A stretch of 7,432 bases of DNA from an uncultured Oscillospiraceae bacterium (GTDB taxonomy: Bacteria > Bacillota > Clostridia > Oscillospirales > Oscillospiraceae). Under the pieces are notes generated by a model, which saw only the letters and a program-made list of their open reading frames with translations, had not been told where the DNA came from and searched no databases. Below, piece after piece: positions 1 through 6,057 of this stretch (positions are counted from its first letter, which is position 1; every line of letters starts with the position of its first letter). The translations under genes were made by a program, and so were the position numbers. The stretch covers positions 47,205-54,636 of the forward strand of contig CAJUCB010000002.1 in assembly GCA_910584805.1 (NCBI GenBank), written 5' to 3'.

Positions 1-1403
1 AAGATGTTAAAGTTACCATCGGACATGGTGAGGGCCATGCGGGCATATTTCTCCAACATGGGGGAGAGGATAAAGCCCACCAGCATACAGGCCACAGGAT
101 AGCCAAACTTCATCAAGATATAGCCCACCACGGTGAAGATCAGCATGATGAGGATATCTTCCAGGCTGGTGAACAGGGCGTACACGCCCACCATGCAGAA
201 CATACACACACAGGGGATAATCACTGTGGGCGAGAGCTTGCTCACCTGCTTGAACACCTTCAGCATCACGAAGGTCATCACCAGCAGGATCAGGTTGGAG
301 GCCAGCAGGCCCACATAGATGTTATAGACCGACTGGGGGTCCTCCCGGAAGATCATAGGGCCAGGGGTGAGGCCTTGGAGCATGAACGCACCCACCAGCA
401 GGGCGGCGGTGACGTCGCCGGGGATGCCCATGGTCAGCAGGGGGATCATGTTGGAGCCGCACACCGCGTTGTTGGCAGCTTCCGGCCCGGCCACGCCCTC
501 GATGATGCCGGTGCCAAAGCGTTCCGGATGCTTGGAGCGGCGTTTGGCGGTGTCGTAGCCCAGCCAGGCGGCCAGGGTTGTCCCCAGGCCGGGGAGGGCG
601 CCGATGCCGGAGCCGATGAGGGCGGACTGGAACCAGATTGGCACCAGGCCCTTGACCTCCTTGCGGCTGAGCTTTTCGTCCTCCGGGCCCCTTGGGGGCG
701 GGAGCACGGTGGCCTTCCGGTTGGTGGGGGCGTGGTTCTCCACCTGGATCATGATGGCGGAGAGGGCCAGCAGGCCGATGAGCATGACCACCAGGTCGAT
801 GCCGCTGGAAAGCTTCACCTGTCCGAAGGTCAGGCGGGTGCTGCCCTCCATGGGGTCGAAGCCGATGGTGCCCAGGAGCAGGCCCAGGGCCCCGGCGGCC
901 AAGCCCTTAAAGACATTCTCCCCGGAGGCAGAGCCGATAATGGTCATGGCGAAAAGCATGAGGATGGTGTATTCCGCGGGGCCAATCTCCAAGGCGTATT
1001 TGGCGATGGGCTCAGCCACGAAGATCAGCAGGACGGTGGCGAACATACAGCCAAACATGGAGGAAAACAGAGCCGTCTTGATGGCCTTGGTGGCCTGGCC
1101 CTTTTGGGCCATGGCATATCCGTCCATGACGGTGGCACTGGCCGCTGTGGTCCCTGGCGTGGCCAGGAGGATGGCGGAGACGCTGCCCCCGAAACAGCCG
1201 CCGTTGAAGGCCCCCAGACACATAACAATGGCCTGTGTGGGGGTAAGATAATAGGTAAAGGGGATCACCAGGGCGATGGCCATGGTGGCGGAGAGCCCGG
1301 GGATGGCACCCAGGATCAGGCCCACCGTCACGCCCCCCAGCAGGCAGGCCAATACGCCAGGCGTGAGAATATTGGCAACGCCATTGGCTAACATTTCTAG
1401 CAT
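1..1403 (-). CDS. tctA: Tripartite tricarboxylate transporter, large membrane subunit TctA (C-terminus cut by window edge)
   Basis: Large permease subunit of a tripartite tricarboxylate transporter, a secondary carrier that takes up carboxylates delivered by an extracytoplasmic TctC binding protein. The open frame runs from an ATG at 1403 to the left edge, giving 467 residues; family members are about 500, so roughly 35 C-terminal residues are missing. It is very hydrophobic with many membrane segments. Family hallmarks are visible: LGAIPGLSA (31-39), GGSVSAILLATPGTT (72-86), DGYAMAQKGQA (94-104), GALPGLGTTLAAWLGYD (268-284), EGVAGPEAANNA (302-313), IPLLTMGIPGD (320-330) and QGLTPGP (343-349). 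The paired PG-containing motifs in each half are the family's usual two-fold repeat. The start is supported by GGAGG 8 bases upstream; a second ATG at codon 4 is less well spaced. It is 14 bases after tctB and surely co-transcribed. The substrate cannot be read from the sequence; 'tricarboxylate' is the family name only. Confidence 0.95.
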   Translation of the reverse strand, partial: MLEMLANGVANILTPGVLACLLGGVTVGLILGAIPGLSATMAIALVIPFTYYLTPTQAIVMCLGAFNGGCFGGSVSAILLATPGTTAASATVMDGYAMAQKGQATKAIKTALFSSMFGCMFATVLLIFVAEPIAKYALEIGPAEYTILMLFAMTIIGSASGENVFKGLAAGALGLLLGTIGFDPMEGSTRLTFGQVKLSSGIDLVVMLIGLLALSAIMIQVENHAPTNRKATVLPPPRGPEDEKLSRKEVKGLVPIWFQSALIGSGIGALPGLGTTLAAWLGYDTAKRRSKHPERFGTGIIEGVAGPEAANNAVCGSNMIPLLTMGIPGDVTAALLVGAFMLQGLTPGPMIFREDPQSVYNIYVGLLASNLILLVMTFVMLKVFKQVSKLSPTVIIPCVCMFCMVGVYALFTSLEDILIMLIFTVVGYILMKFGYPVACMLVGFILSPMLEKYARMALTMSDGNFNI

Positions 1404-1410
1404 GGATGAT

Positions 1411-1420
1411 CCCTCCTTTA
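1411..1420 (-). promoter_or_regulatory. tctA ribosome binding site overlapping the tctB stop codon
   Basis: On the minus strand the string TAAAGGAGGG contains the TAA stop of tctB followed directly by an AAAGGAGG Shine-Dalgarno sequence, 8 bases before the tctA ATG. The arrangement fixes the tctA start and makes translational coupling of the two subunits likely. Confidence 0.85.
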
Positions 1421-1927
1421 TGGCATATAGAGCTTGAGGCCGTAGGTGAACAGGCACCAGACCAGAATGGGCATGACGATGGAGACCCCGACAATGACAA
1501 ATTTATTGCGCTGCCCCAGGAAGAGCATCAGGATGGCAAGCATCACCGCGTTCACCGGGATGTAGGGCAGGTAGTACATGGCCAGGGTGGCCGCCAGGAC
1601 AATCAGCAGAACCACAGCGATGCGCCGCAGGCCCGTTAAGTTGAACGCATAGGTTTTTCGGCCATACGGCCGCTTCCTTCGGCAGAAGGCGCTGATCACC
1701 ATGCCCACCGCCATCACCATTAAGATGTAACAGTACAGCGACGGGAGGGTCCTGGGGTTGGGAAAACCATCCGGATTCATGGTCCGAATCTGGCTGTCGA
1801 TGAAAAAGACCCGGACAACGAGGGCGGCGATAAAAAACACCCCGCCAATGACGGCTTCGCCCTCAAACTCGCTGAGCTTCAACACCAGCTCGTTGTGCTC
1901 GTTGCGGGAAAGATGCTTGGACTTCAC
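1418..1927 (-). CDS. tctB: Tripartite tricarboxylate transporter, small membrane subunit TctB
   Basis: Small integral-membrane subunit that pairs with TctA in tripartite tricarboxylate transporters. The 169-residue product is the usual length for TctB (about 150-180) and shows the family pattern of four hydrophobic segments: about 26-44, 62-80, 102-120 and a long stretch at about 125-165 that includes a short cytoplasmic-type break (GQRNK). The first loop contains the PNPRTLPSLYCY segment at 56-67, resembling the conserved loop region of TctB proteins (G-x-G/N-P-R-xx-P-like). Sequence conservation in this family is low, so the call rests on size, topology and its position immediately before tctA. 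The start is GTG at 1927, supported by GAGGAGG 8 bases upstream; no ATG lies at a plausible distance. It is the first gene of the minus-strand operon and is divergent from a LysR regulator. Confidence 0.88.
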   Translation of the reverse strand: MKSKHLSRNEHNELVLKLSEFEGEAVIGGVFFIAALVVRVFFIDSQIRTMNPDGFPNPRTLPSLYCYILMVMAVGMVISAFCRRKRPYGRKTYAFNLTGLRRIAVVLLIVLAATLAMYYLPYIPVNAVMLAILMLFLGQRNKFVIVGVSIVMPILVWCLFTYGLKLYMP

Positions 1928-1935
1928 AAAATTCT

Positions 1936-1942
1936 CCTCCTC
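1936..1942 (-). promoter_or_regulatory. tctB ribosome binding site (supports a GTG start)
   Basis: The minus strand reads GAGGAGG, then 8 bases, then GTG. A near-perfect Shine-Dalgarno at ideal distance is what decides the non-ATG start of tctB. Confidence 0.8.
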
Positions 1943-2032
1943 TACGATAGGATCTCTCAGATGTGTTTGGTTTCCCCGGTAGGATCACCCCCTTCGCCCC
2001 GGGATATTTGCACTTTGTGTGGAAAGCTATGG

Positions 2033-2061
2033 TTGCGGGTACAAATTCCATGTGCTATAAT
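2033..2061 (+). promoter_or_regulatory. Candidate extended -10 promoter reading toward the LysR gene
   Basis: TTGCGG (2033-2038) is followed after 17 bases by a perfect TATAAT (2056-2061) that is preceded by TGc, forming an extended -10 element. The predicted start is near 2068, giving a leader of about 180 bases for the LysR gene. It lies downstream of, and faces, the candidate tctB promoter, so the two transcripts would overlap by about 36 bases. A weaker alternative nearer the gene is TTGAAC (2151-2156) with TATCAA (2175-2180). Confidence 0.5.
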
Positions 2062-2110
2062 GAAGCAAGCGATTCGTTAGGCTGCAAACCGCTTTCCCTC
2101 CGTTGTTTTT

Positions 2111-2140
2111 ACTATAACATTTGATTATGTCTCTCGTCCA
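2111..2140 (-). promoter_or_regulatory. Candidate promoter of the tctBA operon
   Basis: On the minus strand, TGGACG (2140-2135, four of six consensus -35 bases) is followed after 18 bases by TATAGT (2116-2111, five of six -10 bases). Transcription would start near 2104 and give a leader of about 175 bases before tctB. Assignment is by inspection of an AT-rich spacer, so it is only moderately supported. Confidence 0.45.
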
Positions 2141-2188
2141 TCTCAGCTTTTTGAACAAACCATTCATTTATTTGTATCAAATGACAAA
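2118..2188. promoter_or_regulatory. Candidate LysR-type operator cluster in the divergent spacer
   Basis: Several inverted repeats cluster in the AT-rich middle of the tctB-lysR spacer. CATTTGAT (2118-2125) is matched by its exact complement ATCAAATG (2176-2183). ACAAA (2155-2159), TTTGT (2171-2175) and ACAAA (2184-2188) form two overlapping palindromes with 11- and 8-base spacers. LysR-type regulators commonly bind such interrupted dyads between a target operon and their own gene. No exact T-N11-A consensus box was pinned down, so this is a candidate only. Confidence 0.35.
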
Positions 2189-2249
2189 CTGGTATCAGGC
2201 CGTCTGCCCTCCCTTCCGGGGGCTGCCGGCCAACAAGGAGGGGTCATCC

Positions 2250-3155
2250 ATGAACCTGCTGCACCTGGAATACTTTCGGGAAGTGGCGATGATCGAACAC
2301 GTCCAGCGCACCGGGGAAAAGCTCCACGTGAGCCCGTCGGCCATCAGCGCGGGCATCCGAAGCCTGGAACAGGAGCTGGGGGTCCAGCTCTTCGACCGGG
2401 TGGGGCGCAACATGCGCCTGAGCGAATACGGCAGGCAGTTCCTGCCCTATGTGGAGGAGGCCTTCGCCGCCCTGGACCATGGGGTGGAGGCCCTCCACGC
2501 CGCCCAGGGGCGCCACTCCAAAAACGTCCGCTTCTCTGTCCAGGACGGCGCCCTGTGGAACTACCTGCTCATCCCCTTCAGCGCCAAATATCCCGACATC
2601 AACATCCATCAGATCAGCCGGGAGCCAGACCGCCAGGGGAAGCTGATGGACCAGGCCAACCTGGATTTCATCCTCACCGACCTGAACCTGGACAACAGCA
2701 ACCTAGAGCACTGCGAGCTCTTCCAGAGCGACCTGGTGGTGGGGGTCCCCAAGGGCCATCCCCTGGCCCAGCAGGGGGAAGTGAGCATCTTCGACCTGCA
2801 AAATGACCTCTTCCTCTTCCGCCCCAAGACCGACGCCTTCCAGCAGTACGTAGACCAAATCCTGGACGCCATCGGCTTCCAGCCCTCCAAAATCCGGGTG
2901 ATGGAATACATGCTGCGCTTCCGTATGTTCCAGGAGGGGCCGGGGGTTATCATCACCACCCAGCGGATCATGGAGCGGGAGACCGCCCTATTCTCCCACG
3001 CCGCCTATCTGAAAATCCGGGAGTTCGCCGACTTCCCCCTGGTGAAAAAGCTCTATTGGAAAAAGTCGCCCCCCCTCTCCCCCAGCGCGGAAATCTTCCG
3101 GGACTACTTCCGGAAGGAAACCCAACACGGGGTGGGGAGCCCTGGATTTTTCTAA
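2250..3155 (+). CDS. LysR-family transcriptional regulator, probable controller of tctBA
   Basis: DNA-binding regulator of 301 residues, the standard length for the LysR family. The N-terminal winged helix-turn-helix spans about residues 1-60: a first helix with LEYFREVA (6-13), recognition-helix region SPSAISAGIRSLEQELG (28-44), then LFDRVGRNMRLSEYG (47-61), matching the family LF-R-----LT--G signature with S in place of T. A linker helix (about 62-90) leads to a periplasmic-binding-protein-like effector domain from about 92, with VRFSVQDG, the DLVVGVPKGHPLA segment and a PGVIITTQRI segment characteristic of this domain. The ATG at 2250 has AAGGAGG 8 bases upstream; the frame stays open back to 2121, but the extension has no homologous look and no ribosome site. 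It is transcribed divergently from tctBA, so control of that transporter in response to a carboxylate ligand is the natural inference, though the effector is unknown. Confidence 0.93.
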   Translation: MNLLHLEYFREVAMIEHVQRTGEKLHVSPSAISAGIRSLEQELGVQLFDRVGRNMRLSEYGRQFLPYVEEAFAALDHGVEALHAAQGRHSKNVRFSVQDGALWNYLLIPFSAKYPDINIHQISREPDRQGKLMDQANLDFILTDLNLDNSNLEHCELFQSDLVVGVPKGHPLAQQGEVSIFDLQNDLFLFRPKTDAFQQYVDQILDAIGFQPSKIRVMEYMLRFRMFQEGPGVIITTQRIMERETALFSHAAYLKIREFADFPLVKKLYWKKSPPLSPSAEIFRDYFRKETQHGVGSPGFF

Positions 3156-3184
3156 GGGGCAGCCCATCTATACCGGAAAAAACG

Positions 3185-3230
3185 AACAGGAACCGTGAGG
3201 CCCCTGCCGCCTCCGGTTCCTGTTTTCTTT
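3185..3230 (+). terminator. Intrinsic terminator after the LysR gene
   Basis: AACAGGAACCG (3185-3195) pairs perfectly with CGGTTCCTGTT (3214-3224), an 11-base-pair stem extended inside by GAGG (3197-3200) with CCTC (3210-3213) after a one-base bulge. A run of T (TTTTCTTT, 3223-3230) follows. It sits 30 bases after the LysR stop and isolates the regulator from the ATPase transcription unit. An A-run (3178-3182) on the other side could give weak activity in the reverse direction. Confidence 0.9.
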
Positions 3231-3288
3231 CCCTCGGCCCCCCGCCCTGCCTTTCGTCAAAATCCTATCCCATTTCCCAGCCATCGTG

Positions 3289-3317
3289 TTGACATAGGCA
3301 GCGGTGTTTTGTATAAT
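3289..3317 (+). promoter_or_regulatory. Perfect consensus sigma-A/sigma-70 promoter of the ATPase operon
   Basis: TTGACA at 3289-3294, a 17-base spacer, and TATAAT at 3312-3317: all twelve core bases and the spacer length are the housekeeping consensus. The predicted start is near 3323-3325, about 80 bases before the ATPase ATG. It lies in a locally AT-rich island between a terminator and the gene. Such a strong core implies either high constitutive expression or control by a repressor. Confidence 0.9.
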
Positions 3318-3322
3318 ATAGA

Positions 3323-3352
3323 CTAAAATTGCGGGTTTTTGTCACAATTTAG
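3323..3352. promoter_or_regulatory. Inverted repeat at the predicted transcription start (possible operator or leader hairpin)
   Basis: CTAAAATTG (3323-3331) and CAATTTAG (3345-3352) are complementary except for one bulged A, around a 13-base centre. The repeat starts exactly at the predicted +1 of the consensus promoter, so it could be a repressor site; as RNA it would form a 5' hairpin of about 8 pairs, mostly A-U. Sequence alone cannot separate these two roles. Confidence 0.45.
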
Positions 3353-3360
3353 AACACGCA

Positions 3361-3402
3361 ATGCTCAGCATCACAGCAGAATGTTTCGATTGGAGAATGT
3401 AA
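3361..3402 (+). CDS. Possible 13-codon leader reading frame upstream of the ATPase gene
   Basis: ATG at 3361 opens a 13-codon frame (MLSITAECFDWRM) whose TAA ends one base before the ATPase ATG. It contains the ATPase ribosome binding site (TGGAG, 3391-3395), so its translation would affect initiation at the next gene. It has no clear Shine-Dalgarno of its own, and the first bases form a short palindrome (ATGCTcAGCAT). It could be a translationally coupled leader peptide or simple chance; I lean toward chance unless conserved in relatives. Confidence 0.2.
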   Translation: MLSITAECFDWRM

Positions 3403-3403
3403 C

Positions 3404-5998
3404 ATGAAATTCCAAGGGTTGTCACCCCAAGAGGTAGAAGCAAGCCGAAAACAACACGGGAGCAATGCCCTGACCCAGCTCCCCCCGGACCCACTGTGGA
3501 AGAAGCTCCTGGAGGGCTTCAAGGACCCTATGATTATGATCCTCCTGGCCGCCCTGGTGATCCAGGTCATTTTGTTCTGCCTGGGGCAGGCAGAGTGGTT
3601 CGAGCCGGTGGGCATCCTCATCGCCATCCTCATTGCCAACGGCGTGGCCGCCGTCAGCGAGAGCAAGCAGGAGGGCAAGGCCTCCGCCTTGAAGGAGGAG
3701 GAGGAAGCCAAGGAGATGGTAAAAGTCATCCGCTCCGGCGCCTTGTGTGAAATCCACGTCAGCGACGTGGTGGTGGGGGACCTGGTCTACCTCCAAGCCG
3801 GCGATAAACTCCCCGCCGACGGCACCGTGGTGGAGGGGACCCTCTTCGTAGACCAAGCCGCCCTCAACGGCGAGACCGAGGAGGCCGAGAAAATCCCCTT
3901 GGAAGAGGGGGCCACTTACGATATTAAGGACCTGCTGAACAAATACTACGCCTATCGCGGCACCGTGGTCTGCGGCGGCGAGGGCTTCTTAGCAGTCAAG
4001 GTGGTGGGGGACAAGACTCTCTTTGGGGAACTGGCCCTGGAAGTCCAGGAGGACACCCGGGAGACCCCCCTCCAAGTGAAGCTGGGCAAACTGGCCAAGC
4101 AGATTTCCACCTTTGGCTATGTGGGCGCCATCGCCATTGTGGCTGGCATCCTGCTCAAAACCCTGCTCACCGGGGCAATGCCCAGCGGAATCTATGCGTG
4201 GATCCGGCTGGTGATGGACGCCATCACCGTGGCGGTGACCATCATCGTCTGCGCCGTCCCCGAAGGGCTGCCCATGCTCACCTCCATCCTCCTCTCCTTC
4301 CAGAGCCTGCGCATGGCCAAGGACAACGTCCTGGTGCGCAAGATCAACGGCCTGGAAACGGCGGGGAGCCTGAGCCTGCTCTTCAGCGACAAGACCGGCA
4401 CCATCACCGAGGGCAAGCTCTCTGTGGTGGAGATGTCCACCGGCAACCTAGCCGTGTTCACGGACCTACAGTCCATCGCCCCAGCCCTGGCCGCCGATGT
4501 TGTCACCGGCACCGGGGTGAACAACAGCGCCGTGGTGTCCAATGACGCCATCATCGGCGGCAACAGCACAGACCGGGCCCTGATGGCCTTCCTGGTGGAG
4601 GCCCAGGCCACCCAGCAGATCAACAAAGAGGAAGTCCTCAGCTTCCACGCCTTTGACTCCAACAAAAAGTCCTCCAGCGTCACCCTCAACCGGGACGGCC
4701 AGAGCGTCACCTACATCAAGGGCGCACCGGAGAAGATCATCGAGCGCTGCACCCACTATGTGGACGAGACCGGCGCGGTGAAAGCCCTGGCAGGGCAGGA
4801 CGCCCTCACCCACTATATCGACACCCAGGCAGGCCGCTCCATGCGCCTGCTGGCGGTGGCAAAGGTGGACGGCCCCTCCGACCAGGGGGACCTGACCTTG
4901 GTGTGTGTCATCAGCATCCGGGACAACGTGCGCAAGGAGGCCATTGAGGCCATCAAGGAAGTGCAGAACGCCGGCATCCAGGTGGTCATGGTCACCGGCG
5001 ACCGGAAGGAAACCGCCGTGGCCATCGCCAAGGAGGCGGGATTGCTCACCAGCGACGGCGACGTGGCCCTCACCTCTGCCGAGCTGGCAGAGAAGAGCGA
5101 CGAGGAATTGAAGGCCATCCTGCCCCGGCTGCGGGTGGTCTCCCGGGCCCTGCCCACAGACAAGAGCCGCCTGGTGCGGGTGGCCCAGGAATTGGACTAC
5201 GTGGTGGGTATGACCGGCGACGGCGTCAACGACTCCCCCGCCCTGAAAAAGGCCGACGTGGGCTTTGCCATGGGCAGCGGCACCGAGGTGGCCAAGGAGG
5301 CCGGGGACATCACCATTCTGGACGACAACTTCTCCTCCATTGAAAAGGCCATTCTCTACGGCCGGACCATGTTTAAGAGCATCCGCAAGTTCCTGATTTT
5401 CCAGCTGACGGTCAACGTATCGGCGGTGCTCACCTGCTTCATTGGGCCCCTGCTGGGGGTGAACGTGGTGCTCACGGTGATCCAGCTGCTGCTGGTGAAC
5501 CTGGCCATGGATACCCTGGCGGCCATCGCCTTTGGCAGTGAGCCGGCCTTGCGGGAATATATGAAGGACAAGCCCATCCCCCGCACCCAGGGCATCATCA
5601 CCAAGGAGATGTTCACCCAAGTGCTCATCAGCGCCGCCTATATCACCGTGGCCTGCCTGGGCATCCTCTTCCTCCCCGCCATCCAGAGCCTCTTTGGGGA
5701 CGTGGACATGACCTATCTGAAATCCGCCGTGTTCGCCACCTTCATGATGGCCATCACCTTCAACGGCTTCAACGCCCGGACCAGCCACATCAACCCCTTT
5801 GAAAACCTGGGCAGGAACCGGAACTTCCTCCTGGTGATGCTGGCCATCTTCCTGCTGCAATTCGTCTTTGTCACCTTCGGCGGGGACGTACTCAGCGTAG
5901 AGGCCCTCACCCCCCAGTCCTGGCTGGTGTGCCTCATCCTGGCCTTCCTGGTGATCCCCATTGACATGGTCCGCAAGGCCCTCACCCACCGGCCGTGA
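3404..5998 (+). CDS. Calcium-translocating P-type ATPase, PMCA type (P2B-like)
   Basis: ATP-driven pump expected to export Ca2+ across the cytoplasmic membrane; complete at 864 residues. Domains in order: N-terminal segment with GLSPQEVEASR (5-15); M1-M2 (about 43-88); actuator domain with ADGT and NGET at 155-158; M3-M4 (about 237-290) with the ion-site motif PEGLP (E287); phosphorylation site SDKTGT with D329; nucleotide domain with KGAPE (439-443); hinge motifs TGD (531-533) and TGDGVND (604-610); M5-M10 to the C-terminus. Ion ligands N671 in M5 (LTVNV) and N699/D703 in M6 (NLAMDT) match the single calcium site of plasma-membrane calcium ATPases. There is no N-terminal metal-binding domain and no long C-terminal regulatory tail. 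Start supported by TGGAG 8 bases upstream. The actuator loop reads NGET where most P-type ATPases have TGES. It is followed without a terminator by a YceG-like gene. Mn2+ transport is a less likely alternative. Confidence 0.93.
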   Translation: MKFQGLSPQEVEASRKQHGSNALTQLPPDPLWKKLLEGFKDPMIMILLAALVIQVILFCLGQAEWFEPVGILIAILIANGVAAVSESKQEGKASALKEEEEAKEMVKVIRSGALCEIHVSDVVVGDLVYLQAGDKLPADGTVVEGTLFVDQAALNGETEEAEKIPLEEGATYDIKDLLNKYYAYRGTVVCGGEGFLAVKVVGDKTLFGELALEVQEDTRETPLQVKLGKLAKQISTFGYVGAIAIVAGILLKTLLTGAMPSGIYAWIRLVMDAITVAVTIIVCAVPEGLPMLTSILLSFQSLRMAKDNVLVRKINGLETAGSLSLLFSDKTGTITEGKLSVVEMSTGNLAVFTDLQSIAPALAADVVTGTGVNNSAVVSNDAIIGGNSTDRALMAFLVEAQATQQINKEEVLSFHAFDSNKKSSSVTLNRDGQSVTYIKGAPEKIIERCTHYVDETGAVKALAGQDALTHYIDTQAGRSMRLLAVAKVDGPSDQGDLTLVCVISIRDNVRKEAIEAIKEVQNAGIQVVMVTGDRKETAVAIAKEAGLLTSDGDVALTSAELAEKSDEELKAILPRLRVVSRALPTDKSRLVRVAQELDYVVGMTGDGVNDSPALKKADVGFAMGSGTEVAKEAGDITILDDNFSSIEKAILYGRTMFKSIRKFLIFQLTVNVSAVLTCFIGPLLGVNVVLTVIQLLLVNLAMDTLAAIAFGSEPALREYMKDKPIPRTQGIITKEMFTQVLISAAYITVACLGILFLPAIQSLFGDVDMTYLKSAVFATFMMAITFNGFNARTSHINPFENLGRNRNFLLVMLAIFLLQFVFVTFGGDVLSVEALTPQSWLVCLILAFLVIPIDMVRKALTHRP

Positions 5999-6057
5999 CC
6001 GGCTCTCCTATGTCCCTTCCATCCCCCAATCCTACAAGCTGAAAAGGTGGACCCACT
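5999..6057 (+). other. Short ATPase-YceG spacer without terminator
   Basis: The 59-base gap has no hairpin with a T-run and no recognisable promoter. It contains the ribosome binding site AAGGTGG (6044-6050), 7 bases before the ATG at 6058. Co-transcription of the two genes is therefore likely. Confidence 0.7.

Larger units (their letters stand above)
1928..2249. other. Divergent intergenic region between tctB and the LysR gene
   Basis: This 322-base spacer has no convincing gene: short open frames in it lack ribosome binding sites and protein-like composition. It is visibly richer in A and T than the flanking genes, especially from 2100 to 2190. It holds the ribosome binding site of tctB, candidate promoters for both strands, a cluster of inverted repeats, and a 10-base near-repeat (cgataggatc at 1945-1954, cggtaggatc at 1977-1986) in the tctB leader. 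The layout is the classic one for a LysR regulator and its divergent target. Confidence 0.7.

Noticed and set aside
375..1391. A 338-codon plus-strand frame opposite tctA
   Set aside because: The protein is dominated by G, H, D, A and Q with no fold-like pattern, and the opposite strand encodes clear TctA motifs throughout. It is a shadow frame.
1395..1397. A later start for tctA at its fourth codon
   Set aside because: The first ATG has the Shine-Dalgarno at the optimal 8 bases; the later one would be 17 bases away.
2121..2249. Upstream extension of the LysR reading frame to an earlier ATG
   Set aside because: The extra 43 residues have no family counterpart, cover the AT-rich regulatory region, and lack a ribosome site, whereas the ATG at 2250 has AAGGAGG and gives the standard LysR N-terminus.
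3361..3371. Perfect palindrome ATGCTcAGCAT in the ATPase leader
   Set aside because: Five-base arms with a one-base loop cannot form a useful hairpin, and such short palindromes are common by chance; it is mentioned only with the leader frame.
4466..5989. A 507-codon open frame on the minus strand inside the ATPase gene
   Set aside because: It is antisense to a gene with every P-type ATPase motif intact. Its product is rich in G, H, D, Q and V in a pattern typical of the complement of GC-rich codons, and it has no ribosome binding site or recognisable domain.
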